Source: Actinomycetota bacterium (GTDB taxonomy: Bacteria; Actinomycetota; Acidimicrobiia; Acidimicrobiales; AC-9). From it: a stretch of 39,982 nt of DNA. The notes beneath the pieces are model-generated. The model did not search any database and was not told where the DNA came from. It saw nothing but the letters and a program-made list of their open reading frames with translations. The stretch is from contig VAWP01000045.1 in NCBI GenBank assembly GCA_005888295.1, forward strand, positions 3,342 to 43,323, read 5' to 3'. The translations under genes were made by a program, and so were the position numbers. Below are positions 18,046 to 25,889 of this stretch, piece after piece (position 1 is the first letter of the stretch; each line of letters begins with the position of its first letter).

Positions 18046-19476
18046 ATGGGGACACCCAATGTGTCGTATTCCGTGTCGATCCGCGTCTCTCTCAAGCACT
18101 CGCCGGGGGCGCTCGGCCGCCTGACCACGGCGATCGGCGAGGCGGGGGGGAACATCCTCGGGCTCGACATGATCGACGTCGCCGACGACCGTATGGTGCG
18201 CGACATCACGGTGCTCGCCGTCGACGACGAGCACGTGGCCCGCATCACCAAGGCCATCGAGGCCATGGGCGAGGTGACCGTCCACAGCGTGCTCGACCGG
18301 ACGTTCCGCATGCACGTGGGCGGCAAGATCGAGGTGACCTCCAAGTCCCCGCTGGCAACCCGCGACGATCTGTCGATGGCCTACACCCCGGGGGTGGCGC
18401 GGGTCTGCCTGTCCATCGCGGACAACCCCCCGGAGGTCCACCGCTACACCATCAAGGCGAACACGGTGGCGGTGGTCACCGACGGGACCGCCGTGCTGGG
18501 GCTCGGCAACATCGGGCCCCACGCCGCCCTCCCCGTGATGGAGGGCAAGGCCATGCTGTTCAAGGAGTTCGCCGGCATCGACGCCTGGCCCGTCTGTCTG
18601 CGGGCGGACTCCGCCGACGACCTGGTCGAGGCGGTCGAGCGCCTGGAGCCCGTGTACGGAGGCATCAACCTCGAGGACATCGCCGCCCCCCGCTGCTTCG
18701 AGGTGGAGGAGCGGCTCAAGGCCAGCCTCGACATCCCCGTCTTCCACGACGACCAGCACGGCACCGCCGTCGTCGTGCTCGCTGCTCTCCGCAACGCCAT
18801 GCGGGTCGTCGGCAAGGAGATGAAAGATCTCTCGATCGTGATCGGCGGGGCCGGAGCGGCCGGGGTAGCCGTAGCCAAGATCCTCTCCGAGGCCGGGGTG
18901 GGCCACATCGTGGGCGTCGACCGCAAGGGTGCCATCTACGCCGGTCGGGGCGACACCGACGTGTCCAAGCTGTGGATGGGCGAGAACACCAACTCCGAGA
19001 TGCGCAAGGGATCGATGGGCGACGTCCTTGCAGGCGCGGACGTCTTCGTCGGAGTGAGCGGACCGGGGCTCGTCACCCGCGACCAGCTCGCGGCGATGGC
19101 CAGTAAGCCCATCGTCTTCGCCCTGGCCAACCCCGATCCCGAGATCGCCCCCGAGGACGCCGAGGGCATCGCCGCCGTGGTGGCCACGGGGCGCAGCGAC
19201 TACCCCAACCAGATCAACAACGTCCTGTGTTTCCCGGGCATCTTCCGGGGCGCCCTCGACGCCGGGGCCGTCGCCATCACCGAGCCCATGAAGCTGGCGG
19301 CGGCCGAGGCCATCGCCGCCACGGTGCCCTCGGACGAGCTCTCCCCGAGCTACATCGTCCCGTCGGTGTTCAACAAGTCTGTCGTGGCCAAGGTCGCCCA
19401 AGCCGTGGCCGAGATCGCCCGGGCCGACGATGTCGTCAGGGACAGCCCTCCGGGCCCCCTGACCCCGGCCGGCTGA
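18046..19476 (+). CDS. NAD(P)-malic enzyme with N-terminal ACT domain
   Basis: Malic enzyme decarboxylates malate to pyruvate with NAD(P) and links the TCA cycle to pyruvate and NADPH supply. The 476-residue protein starts with an ACT domain (about residues 8-82: 'SIRVSLKHSPGALGRLTTAI' then 'DITVLAVDDEHVARI'), which in other proteins binds amino acids. The catalytic part follows, with 'AYTPGVARVC', 'YTIKANTVAVVTDGTAVLGL', 'FHDDQHGTA' and the Rossmann motif 'GGAGAAGVAVAKIL'. It lacks the phosphotransacetylase-like tail of the long MaeB type. The ATG at 18046 is preferred to an upstream GC-rich open stretch because the ACT domain starts right after it. The ACT domain suggests allosteric control by a ligand I cannot name. 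Confidence 0.9.
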   Translation: MGTPNVSYSVSIRVSLKHSPGALGRLTTAIGEAGGNILGLDMIDVADDRMVRDITVLAVDDEHVARITKAIEAMGEVTVHSVLDRTFRMHVGGKIEVTSKSPLATRDDLSMAYTPGVARVCLSIADNPPEVHRYTIKANTVAVVTDGTAVLGLGNIGPHAALPVMEGKAMLFKEFAGIDAWPVCLRADSADDLVEAVERLEPVYGGINLEDIAAPRCFEVEERLKASLDIPVFHDDQHGTAVVVLAALRNAMRVVGKEMKDLSIVIGGAGAAGVAVAKILSEAGVGHIVGVDRKGAIYAGRGDTDVSKLWMGENTNSEMRKGSMGDVLAGADVFVGVSGPGLVTRDQLAAMASKPIVFALANPDPEIAPEDAEGIAAVVATGRSDYPNQINNVLCFPGIFRGALDAGAVAITEPMKLAAAEAIAATVPSDELSPSYIVPSVFNKSVVAKVAQAVAEIARADDVVRDSPPGPLTPAG

Positions 19477-19519
19477 CGACCCCTCGCCGGCGTGCCCGGC
19501 GGCGCCGCCGGGTGACACC

Positions 19520-20344
19520 ATGGCGGCCATGACGGCCGTGATCGACGCCTGGATGCAGCACCCGACGCTCCGCTTCCTCGGCCAGGACATGTTCGAGTCG
19601 TTGCGTCGGTGGGCGGGGACCGAGATCCCCACCGAGGAGCTTCCGCTGGAGCTCACGATGGCGGCGATGGACCAGGCCTCGGTGGAGCGTGGGCTCATAT
19701 CCGCCTGGTACGGACCGGACGGTCCGCTCATCACCAACGACGAGGTGGCAGGCTTCGTCGCCCGGTACCCCGACCGACTCGTCGGCGTGGCCTCCGTCGA
19801 TCTCCGCCAACCCGTTGCCGCCGTGCGGGAGCTGCGGCGAGCGGTGCAGGATCTCGGCTTCCGGGCCCTGCGCGTCGTGCCATGGCTGTGGGGGCTCCCG
19901 CCCAACGATCGGCGTTACTACCCCCTGTACGCCGAGTGCGTGGAGCTGGGAATCCCGGTCTGCACCCAGGTCGGGCACACCGGGCCGCTGCGCACGTCGG
20001 AGACCGGTCGCCCGATCCCGTACCTGGACGACGGCGCGCTCGAGCTGCCGGACCTCGTCATCGTGGGTGGGCACATCGGGTACCCGTGGACCACGGAGAT
20101 GATCGCGCTGGCGACCAAGTACCCCAACGTGTACATCGACACCTCTGCCTACGTCTCCCACCGGTACCCGGCCGAGCTGGTGCAGTACCTACGAGGCCAC
20201 GGCCGGCGCAAGGTGTTGTTCGGCACCAACTATCCGATGATCTCGCCGGAGCGGGCCCTGGCCAAGCTCGACGCGCTCGGCCTCGACGACGAGGCGACCG
20301 ATCTGTTCCTCGCCGGCAACGCCCGGCGCGTGTTCGGCCTCTGA
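19520..20344 (+). CDS. Amidohydrolase-2 family protein lacking usual metal ligands
   Basis: The 274-residue protein has the TIM-barrel sequence pattern of the amidohydrolase-2 (ACMSD-like) family: 'YGPDGPLITNDEVAGFVARY', 'RLVGVASVDL', 'VGGHIGYPWTTEMI', 'YPNVYIDTSAY' and 'LFGTNYPMISPERAL'. Family members usually bind a metal through an early His-x-His and a late Asp in 'FG(S/T)DYP'. Here the N-terminal motif reads 'VIDAWMQHP' with no HxH, and the late motif reads 'FGTNYP' with Asn for Asp, so catalysis may be metal-free, different or absent. The substrate is unknown. The gene starts 43 nt after the malic enzyme stop and may be cotranscribed. A second ATG at 19529 is an equally possible start. 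Confidence 0.75.
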   Translation: MAAMTAVIDAWMQHPTLRFLGQDMFESLRRWAGTEIPTEELPLELTMAAMDQASVERGLISAWYGPDGPLITNDEVAGFVARYPDRLVGVASVDLRQPVAAVRELRRAVQDLGFRALRVVPWLWGLPPNDRRYYPLYAECVELGIPVCTQVGHTGPLRTSETGRPIPYLDDGALELPDLVIVGGHIGYPWTTEMIALATKYPNVYIDTSAYVSHRYPAELVQYLRGHGRRKVLFGTNYPMISPERALAKLDALGLDDEATDLFLAGNARRVFGL

Positions 20345-20381
20345 GAAGCTGGCGGCGGGCCTGCGTCAAGCCGCTTCGCAG

Positions 20382-20454
20382 TGGTCGGGCGCGGCATCGA
20401 TCCGCGGACCTCACGCTTTTCAGGCGCGCGCTCTACCAACTGAGCTACCCGACC
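20382..20454 (-). tRNA. tRNA-Phe(GAA)
   Basis: The minus strand folds as a 73-nt tRNA. The acceptor pairs GGTCGGG with CCCGACC, the D arm is GCTCAGTTGGTAGAGC, and the anticodon stem CGCGC/GCGTG encloses CTGAAAA, giving anticodon GAA. The T loop is ATCGATG within the GCGG/CCGC arm. The discriminator is A and CCA is not encoded. It is the last of three tRNA genes read from the minus strand. Confidence 0.96.
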
Positions 20455-20489
20455 GTGGCCAGTGACCCTACCGCGATAGGAGGGTTTGG

Positions 20490-20564
20490 CGGACCTGACG
20501 GGATTTGAACCCGCGACCTCCGGCTTGACAGGCCGGCGTGCACTCCAAACTGCACCACAGGTCC
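20490..20564 (-). tRNA. tRNA-Asp(GTC)
   Basis: The minus strand folds as a 75-nt tRNA. The acceptor pairs GGACCTG with CAGGTCC, and the anticodon stem CCGGC/GCCGG encloses CTGTCAA, giving anticodon GTC. The T arm GCGGG-TTCAAAT-CCCGT is canonical and the discriminator is G, the expected base for tRNA-Asp. CCA is not encoded. Confidence 0.97.
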
Positions 20565-20598
20565 CTGGCTGGCGGGACGGCGTCCCGACGAATCCGCG

Positions 20599-20671
20599 CA
20601 CCCCCAACGGGATTCGAACCCGTGCTACCGCCTTGAAAGGGCGGCGTCCTGGGCCGCTAGACGATGGGGGC
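20599..20671 (-). tRNA. tRNA-Glu(TTC)
   Basis: The minus strand folds as a 73-nt tRNA. The acceptor pairs GCCCCCA with TGGGGGT (a G-U at the first pair), and the anticodon stem CCGCC/GGCGG encloses CTTTCAA, giving anticodon TTC. The T arm ACGGG-TTCGAAT-CCCGT is canonical; the discriminator is G. It is the first gene of the Glu-Asp-Phe cluster, transcribed from the side of the S51 hydrolase gene. Confidence 0.97.
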
Positions 20672-20697
20672 TCGAGCTGCCCACGGGCCCTGCGAGC

Positions 20698-22032
20698 CTA
20701 GCAGGGTCGCCCCTCGGCCTCGCCGGTCACGATCCATTCGGTGCCGTCGGGGCTGTCCCGCACCTCGACCCCGAGCTGGGCGAGCCGGTCCCGCGCCACG
20801 TCGGCGTCGTGCCAGCGCCGGTCGGCGCGGGCGTCTGCCCGCATGCCGAGGACAGCCTCCACGAAAGGCCCGATCACCTCGCGCGGGTCGCGCGCTCCCA
20901 CTTGGGCCAGCTCGCCCAGCCGCACGACCATCGACCGCAGAGCCGCCCGCCCGCGATCCATCTCGTCGGACTGGAGCGTGTCACGGGACCAGGCCTGCAG
21001 CTCGCCGTCGAGGTCCAGGATCGTCCTGACCGCCGACTCGACGTCGCGCGCGGCCACGGCGGCGGCGAACGCCTCCTCGTGGGCGCGCACCGACTCCATG
21101 AGCGGCGACCCCGACGGCTGCGGCTCGGCGTCCCCGACCGGCGACGGCTGGCTCGCGTCGGAACGGTCTCCTTCAGGGGCCTGGCGATCGGCGCGAGGCG
21201 CCCGACCGGCGGCCACATCGGCGATCTCGGAGATGGTCACGGTGCTCCCAGCGGGGATCTCAGTCGAGCGACCATCGGAGCGGACCGTGACCACGCCCAG
21301 CCCGGCGATCGTGGCGTCCCCCGCGTCGAGATCGATCACCACGGCCGTGTGCTCGTCCACCCCGAGCACGAACGCATCCTCCGGTAGCTCGCGCTCCATG
21401 ACCGCCAGCCGCTGCTCGCCGAGGTAGCAGTAGCGGGTGTCGTGGTTCCCGCCTTCGGCGTTGTTGTAGTGCGGGATGACCGCGGCGTGCAGGCCGGTGG
21501 CGGCCAGCAGGTCGAGGCCCTCGAGCCAGTGCGGGTCGGCGCCGACCTTGTAGATCTCGTAGACGGGGACGGTCGCCACCCCGAGCGTCAGGGCGGCGGC
21601 GCTGGCGAAGGTCACCACCCCACCCCGGGCCAGCTTGTCGGCCAGCAGTTGCGGGACGACCGTTCCGGTCCAGTGGCGCAGGGCGTAGCTCGGGCTGCCA
21701 GGCCCGGCAAAGACGTACCGAGCCTCGCCGAGCCTCGCCAGCATCGTCTCGTTGCGGACGGTGTCGGCCTCCGCGGACGACCGTATGTCGGCCACCTCGA
21801 TCTCGGCGTTCACGCTCTCCCGGAAGTACTCGACCGCCTTCGCCGCCACGTCCGCCGCGTTCATCTGGAACCCGAACGGCGTGCTCAGCAGCACCGCCGG
21901 GACCGGCGGCGGGCCCAGGCGGGCCAGGAGCTGGCGGTGCATCTTCACCATGGTGGGGCTGGTCTCCCCCGAGCCCATGATGGTGAGCAGGCGGGTCACA
22001 CCCGTGGCCAACGTCCCGGTCGGAAGGGCCAT
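20698..22032 (-). CDS. S51-like hydrolase fused to a CysRS C-terminal-like domain
   Basis: The 444-residue protein has two parts. Residues 12-275 resemble the peptidase S51/cyanophycinase-like class I amidotransferase fold: 'TIMGSGETSP', 'FAGPGSPSYALR', a nucleophile elbow 'TFASAAALTLG' with Ser144, then 'YEIYKVG', 'NNAEGGNHDTRYCYLGE' (His197) and 'GVDEHTA'. After a Pro/Ser/Asp-rich linker (276-310), residues 311-440 look like the end of cysteinyl-tRNA synthetase: a helical DALR-like bundle, then 'RADARADRRWHDADVARDRL' and 'SPDGTEW'. No CysRS catalytic domain (HIGH or KMSKS) is present. The elbow departs from the usual GxSAGA. Substrate unknown. The ATG at 22032 lies 22 nt after the upstream oxidoreductase gene, suggesting one operon; a GTG at about 21999 is an alternative. 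Confidence 0.72.
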   Translation of the reverse strand: MALPTGTLATGVTRLLTIMGSGETSPTMVKMHRQLLARLGPPPVPAVLLSTPFGFQMNAADVAAKAVEYFRESVNAEIEVADIRSSAEADTVRNETMLARLGEARYVFAGPGSPSYALRHWTGTVVPQLLADKLARGGVVTFASAAALTLGVATVPVYEIYKVGADPHWLEGLDLLAATGLHAAVIPHYNNAEGGNHDTRYCYLGEQRLAVMERELPEDAFVLGVDEHTAVVIDLDAGDATIAGLGVVTVRSDGRSTEIPAGSTVTISEIADVAAGRAPRADRQAPEGDRSDASQPSPVGDAEPQPSGSPLMESVRAHEEAFAAAVAARDVESAVRTILDLDGELQAWSRDTLQSDEMDRGRAALRSMVVRLGELAQVGARDPREVIGPFVEAVLGMRADARADRRWHDADVARDRLAQLGVEVRDSPDGTEWIVTGEAEGRPC

Positions 22033-22054
22033 TCCGGCACCGGCACCGGTACCG

Positions 22055-23698
22055 TCAACCGCCTCGCACGTCGACCGGTGTACCGGCCCGCTCCGACGAC
22101 CGGTGGGCGGCCTCGAGGAGGACCACGATCCTCCGGCCCTCGTCGGGGGTGACGGCCAGCGGCTCGCCGAGGGCGAGGTGATCGGCGAGGTTGCGCTGGA
22201 AGGCAAAGGGCTGCGGCGCCGCGAGCGGGAGGCGGGTCTCGCTCAGGCCGTGGTCGCTCTCGTACCGGGCCAGCGTGAGCTCGGCCGGCGCCTCGGCGTG
22301 ATGCGCCCGTTCGACGACGAGACCCACCCCGGGCTCGAGGCGCTCGAAGGTCCGTGGTCGGTACCAGCCCGCGAGTGTGCCCGCCGCACCCTGCAGATAG
22401 AACTTCGGTCGCCTGATGCCGGCCACGGAGCTGTCGACGAACTCCGCCTCCCTTCCGTCGTCCCACCGGAGGCGGACCCGCAGCTGGTCGAGGTTGGTGA
22501 CGTCGTGCCAGACCCGCTTGTGCCCGTGGGCCTCGACGACGGCTGGCATGTCGCCCATGAGGAGGAGGATCCAGTCGAGGTGGTGCGAGCCCCAGTCGAA
22601 GACGGTTCCCCCCGAGATCGACTCCTCCGAGTGCCACGCCCGACACGGGTGCTCGAAGCCCCCCACGAACGTCTCGACGTTGAACAGCTCGCCCAGCATC
22701 CCGGCGCGAACGGCGCGCTGAATGGCGACGAAGTCGGTGTCCCATCGCCTGCTCTGGTTGACTGTCAGAACACGGTCGTGCGCCTGCGCCGTCGCCAGCA
22801 TCTCGTCGGCCTCGCCCACGGTGAGGCACAAGGGCTTCTCGCAGGCCACGTGCTTTCCGGCGCGCAGCAGCTCGATCGAGATGCTGGCGTGCGACACCGG
22901 TGGGGTGGCGACCACCACCACCTCCACGTCGTCGTCCCTGGCCAGCTCGGCCACTGTCGTGTACGCCCGGATGCCAGGGAACTCCTCCTCGGCGGCCTTG
23001 CGCCGTTCGGCGCTCTCGTCGCAGGCCGCCACCAGGTCGAGACCGGCTGTGGCCCGGGCGGCGGCGCCGTGGTGGTAGCCCATGCCGCCGTAGGGGCCGT
23101 ACCCCACGACGGCCAGACCGACAGGTCGGCCCCCGCGGTCCGGTGCATGGCGGGAGCGCAGGGCCCGACGCAGGATCGTCGCCAGCTCCTCGTTCTCGAG
23201 CGCGCCCTCGGTGTTCCCGAGGCCCGAGGTCACGATCCGGCCTCGTCCTGCGGCCACCTCGGTGATCACCGGCTGATCCTCGTAGCCCACGCTCACCGAC
23301 ACACAGACCTGCGCCGCCGGGGCCGACCTCAGCGGCCGGAGGCGGTCCACGATCGGGAACTCGTCGCGCACCCGTTGGGTCAGCACGCTCGTCGGCGACA
23401 CCACCTTGGCGAACCACTCACCGAGGCGCCCGGCGTCCGCACCGAGGCGCCCGTCGCCACCAATGTGCAGCAGCGACGCGCCGGCCTCGACGTGACCGTG
23501 CAGCGCCCGCAGCCAGTCGTCGTTCAGGCCGTCGGTCCCGCCGTCCACCACCACGGCCCCGTACCCCCCAGGTGGCGGGACATCGGGGCCCGCGGGCACG
23601 ACGTCGGTACGGGTGACGCCGACTGCCCTCGCGGCAACGGCCGTCAGAGCCGAGCGGCGCCGGTCGGTCAGGCGCGAGGACACGATCAGGACGGGCAT
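22055..23698 (-). CDS. ThuA-like domain fused to Gfo/Idh/MocA oxidoreductase
   Basis: The 547-residue protein joins two domains. Residues 1-185 resemble a ThuA/amidotransferase-like fold ('VEAGASLLHIGG', 'VGYEDQPVITEVAAGRGRIV', 'NTEGALENEEL'). Residues 190-547 form a Gfo/Idh/MocA dehydrogenase with a Rossmann motif 'VVGYGPYGGMG' (about 198-207), the substrate-site 'ACEKPLCLTVGEA' with the conserved EKP lysine, and 'FDWGSHHLDW'. ThuA-like and Gfo-type proteins often occur together in sugar or polyol catabolism, so a sugar or inositol-like substrate is a reasonable guess, but nothing here identifies it. The ATG at 23698 fits the start of the first strand ('MPVLIVSSR'); earlier starts add a poorly conserved stretch. 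It is divergent from plsY. Confidence 0.78.
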   Translation of the reverse strand: MPVLIVSSRLTDRRRSALTAVAARAVGVTRTDVVPAGPDVPPPGGYGAVVVDGGTDGLNDDWLRALHGHVEAGASLLHIGGDGRLGADAGRLGEWFAKVVSPTSVLTQRVRDEFPIVDRLRPLRSAPAAQVCVSVSVGYEDQPVITEVAAGRGRIVTSGLGNTEGALENEELATILRRALRSRHAPDRGGRPVGLAVVGYGPYGGMGYHHGAAARATAGLDLVAACDESAERRKAAEEEFPGIRAYTTVAELARDDDVEVVVVATPPVSHASISIELLRAGKHVACEKPLCLTVGEADEMLATAQAHDRVLTVNQSRRWDTDFVAIQRAVRAGMLGELFNVETFVGGFEHPCRAWHSEESISGGTVFDWGSHHLDWILLLMGDMPAVVEAHGHKRVWHDVTNLDQLRVRLRWDDGREAEFVDSSVAGIRRPKFYLQGAAGTLAGWYRPRTFERLEPGVGLVVERAHHAEAPAELTLARYESDHGLSETRLPLAAPQPFAFQRNLADHLALGEPLAVTPDEGRRIVVLLEAAHRSSERAGTPVDVRGG

Positions 23699-23773
23699 CG
23701 GCTCGTTCACGGTGGGCGGTGCCATAGGGGCGACCATCTTCTACCCACCGGCGATCCGTCGTGGACACCGCAG

Positions 23774-23779
23774 TAGGGT
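23774..23779 (+). promoter_or_regulatory. Candidate leaderless -10 element for plsY
   Basis: TAGGGT ends 8 nt before the plsY ATG at 23788, with no Shine-Dalgarno between. It lies in the 89-nt gap between divergent genes. Confidence 0.35.
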
Positions 23780-23787
23780 GACGCCCG

Positions 23788-24438
23788 ATGGGAGCCGTGC
23801 GAGCAGCGCGACGTGGCCCCCTCGCCGGCGCTGCCCGCCTGACCGGCACCGCCCTCGCCGGGTACGCCCTGGGTGGGCTGCCCTCGGCCGACGTGGCGAC
23901 CCGGCTGGCCACCGGGGGCGGGACCGACCTGCGGACGGCGGGGTCGGGGAACCCCGGCGCCGTGAACGCCATGCAGGTGCTGGGCGGGGGCTGGGGCACG
24001 GCCGTCCTGGCGGCGGACATCGCCAAGGGGGCGATGGCGTGCGCCGTCGGTCGGGCCGTGGGCGGCGGGACCGGTGCTCACCTGGGCGGCACCGCCGCGG
24101 TCCTGGGTCACTGCTTCCCGGCTGCGAGCGGGTTCAAAGGCGGCAAGGGCGTGGCGGCGAGCGTGGGACAGTGCCTCGCGACCTTCCCCGCCTACTTTCC
24201 GGTCGACCTCGCCGTCGCCGCCCTGAGCTCGACGGGGCCGTGGCGGCGGCGCGCGTCGGTCGCCACGCAGCTCTCGTCGGCCGCCTGGATCGGTGGGGCG
24301 ATCCTGTGGTGGCGGAAAGGATGGCCCAACCTCTGGGGGCCGCGCCCGACGGCGGCGCTGCCGTTGGCGGTCGGTGCCAGCAGCGCCGTCATCCTGTACC
24401 GCTTCGCCACCGCGCGCGCACCGAAACGCGAGGAGTGA
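23788..24438 (+). CDS. plsY: Glycerol-3-phosphate acyltransferase PlsY-like
   Basis: PlsY is a membrane enzyme that moves an acyl group from acyl-phosphate to glycerol-3-phosphate, the first step of phospholipid synthesis. The 216-residue protein has the three conserved motifs in order: 'SADVATRLATGGGTDLRTAG' into 'GSGNPGAVN', then 'GHCFPAASGFKGGKGVA', and hydrophobic segments between them (about 18-35, 63-82, 95-118, 175-205). The C-terminal half is less conserved and ends with a basic tail. It diverges from typical PlsY at the third motif, so it may be a paralogue rather than the housekeeping enzyme. The stop lies 2 nt before the degV start, so the two are probably one operon, both linked to fatty-acyl chemistry. 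Confidence 0.82.
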   Translation: MGAVRAARRGPLAGAARLTGTALAGYALGGLPSADVATRLATGGGTDLRTAGSGNPGAVNAMQVLGGGWGTAVLAADIAKGAMACAVGRAVGGGTGAHLGGTAAVLGHCFPAASGFKGGKGVAASVGQCLATFPAYFPVDLAVAALSSTGPWRRRASVATQLSSAAWIGGAILWWRKGWPNLWGPRPTAALPLAVGASSAVILYRFATARAPKREE

Positions 24439-24440
24439 AC

Positions 24441-25277
24441 GTGATCGGCCTGTGCACCGACTCGAACGCCCAGCTGCCACCCGAGCTGGTCGAGCGCTAC
24501 GGGGTGGAGGTCGTGCCCTTGACGGTGACCCTTGACGGTGACGACTTCCTCGAAGGGGTCGATCTCGACGCCGACGGCTTCTACGCCCGGTTCGAGCACG
24601 GGGTGACCCAGGTGTCGACGGCGGCGCCCTCGCCGGGCCGGTTCGTGCTCGCCTACGAGGCGCTGGTGGAGCGGGGCGCCTCGGAGATCCTGTCGGTCCA
24701 CCTCGGATCCTCTGTGTCGAGCACGCTGGACGCGGCTCGCGTGGCGTCCCGCGGTGCCGGTGTCCCGGTGCGGCTGGTCGACACCGGGACGGCGTCGTTC
24801 GGAGTGGCGTGCTGTGTCTGGGAGGCCGCCGAGGCGGCGGCCAAGGGTGCCGGGGCCGAGGAGGCGGCGTCGGTGGCCGAGGCGGTGGCGGCACGGACCG
24901 GCAACGTCTTCGTGGTGGGGGCCCTGGAGCTGGCCCGCAGTGGCGGGAGGCTGGCGGCTCCGTCGGGGTCCGGCGGCTCTGCTGGTATCCCCGTGCTCAC
25001 GCTGGCCGAGGGACGGATGGTGCCCGTCGGCGAGGTGGCCACGATGGACGAGGCGGCGCGGGTCATGGCTACGACCGTCCGCGACGCCGGCACCGCCCTG
25101 CGCGTCGGGCTCGGGATCGCCGACGCCGGTGCGGCGCCGCTGTGGCACGCGCTCGAGGCAGCCCTCGTGGACGCGCCGGAGGTGCTCGAGGTGGTGCGAT
25201 ACCGGATCGGCCCCAGCGTGGGTGCCCACACGGGCCCAGGGTCCGCCGGCGCCATCTACTACCCGTCTGGCGTCTGA
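24441..25277 (+). CDS. DegV family fatty-acid-binding protein
   Basis: DegV proteins bind fatty acids; in Gram-positive bacteria the related FakB delivers fatty acid to a kinase (FakA) that makes acyl-phosphate, the PlsY substrate. The 278-residue protein has the family start 'VIGLCTDSNAQLPPEL', 'VVPLTVTLDGDDFLEG', 'VSTAAPSPGRF', 'SVHLGSSVSSTLDAARVA' and 'DTGTASFG', and ends with a 'IGPSVGAHTGPGSAG' loop that closes over the lipid head. The GTG at 24441 is preferred because GAGGAG at 24430-24435 sits 5 nt before it; a GTG at 24435 overlapping the plsY stop is the alternative. Pairing with plsY supports a role in acyl-phosphate supply. No fakA is seen in the window. Confidence 0.85.
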   Translation: MIGLCTDSNAQLPPELVERYGVEVVPLTVTLDGDDFLEGVDLDADGFYARFEHGVTQVSTAAPSPGRFVLAYEALVERGASEILSVHLGSSVSSTLDAARVASRGAGVPVRLVDTGTASFGVACCVWEAAEAAAKGAGAEEAASVAEAVAARTGNVFVVGALELARSGGRLAAPSGSGGSAGIPVLTLAEGRMVPVGEVATMDEAARVMATTVRDAGTALRVGLGIADAGAAPLWHALEAALVDAPEVLEVVRYRIGPSVGAHTGPGSAGAIYYPSGV

Positions 25278-25305
25278 GGCCGCCGCCGTCCGCACACTCC
25301 TCCTG

Positions 25306-25373
25306 TTCCGCATCTGGTCGAAAGTGGGCGGTTCGCTCGCAGCCGCGGTGACCACTTTCGACCAGATGTGGAA
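25306..25373. repeat. Long inverted repeat between convergent genes
   Basis: Two 22-nt arms (25306-25327 and 25352-25373) are complementary at 21 of 22 positions; the inner 17 nt read CATCTGGTCGAAAGTGG and its exact complement. The 24-nt centre holds a second short stem (GCGG/CCGC). The element lies between the converging degV and DUF2017 genes, so it could be a two-way terminator, but a related copy at 27241-27297 suggests a dispersed repeat family. Confidence 0.75.
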
Positions 25374-25408
25374 CGGCAGGACTGTCCGAGCTCGCCGCCC
25401 GCCGCTCC

Positions 25409-25882
25409 TCAGAGCGTGGTCTCGAGGGCCTCGACCACCTGCTCCTCGAGCCAACTGAGGTAGCCGTAGAGGGCGAGCCCGGGGGCCCGCGGATCGCTCG
25501 TGTCGACCGGCTCGAGACCCTCGCTGACGTCGAGATTGGTGCCGAGCACGAGGCGCAGCTCGTTGAGCGCCGAGAGCCAGCTGACGACCTGACCCTCGTC
25601 GAGCCGGTCGGCGTCGATGGTCTCCTCCATCACCGTGAGGGCCTGGCGGTGGTGCTCGAGGAGTTCGGCGTGCACGAGCTCCTGGTAGTCCGCCTCGGCC
25701 TTTTCCTCGTCGCGGTAGGCCGGGGGGAACAGGCGACGCACGCTCGGATCGGCGGGATCGGTCGAGTCGATCAGCTCCCGCACCTGGCCGGGTAGCGAGC
25801 GGAGCAGGTCCCGTTCCGCCTTCGACAGTCGCAGTTGGTACTGACCCGCCCTGGTGCGGCGCAGGCGGCGGCCGAGCTTCAC
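25409..25882 (-). CDS. DUF2017 family protein
   Basis: This 157-residue, probably all-helical acidic protein is recognisable as DUF2017, an actinobacterial family of unknown function encoded beside clpS. Visible pieces are a basic N-terminus ('KLGRRLRRTRAGQYQLRL'), 'VRRLFPPAYRDEEKAEADYQ' and a C-terminal 'LSWLEEQVVEALE'. It starts 7 nt after the clpS stop, so the pair is one operon. Constant linkage to clpS suggests a part in Clp proteolysis or N-degron recognition, but that is guilt by association. No catalytic motif is seen. Confidence 0.85.
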   Translation of the reverse strand: MKLGRRLRRTRAGQYQLRLSKAERDLLRSLPGQVRELIDSTDPADPSVRRLFPPAYRDEEKAEADYQELVHAELLEHHRQALTVMEETIDADRLDEGQVVSWLSALNELRLVLGTNLDVSEGLEPVDTSDPRAPGLALYGYLSWLEEQVVEALETTL

Positions 25883-25889
25883 CCGGACC

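Noticed and set aside
17254-19905. 883-codon minus-strand open frame opposite bldC and the malic enzyme gene
   Set aside because: It spans several genes and their gaps with no recognisable domain; the plus-strand genes are clear.
20382-20671. tRNA cluster as an integration site for a mobile element
   Set aside because: No integrase, no repeat of a tRNA 3' end and no atypical DNA lie next to it; the secretion module is 15 kb away.
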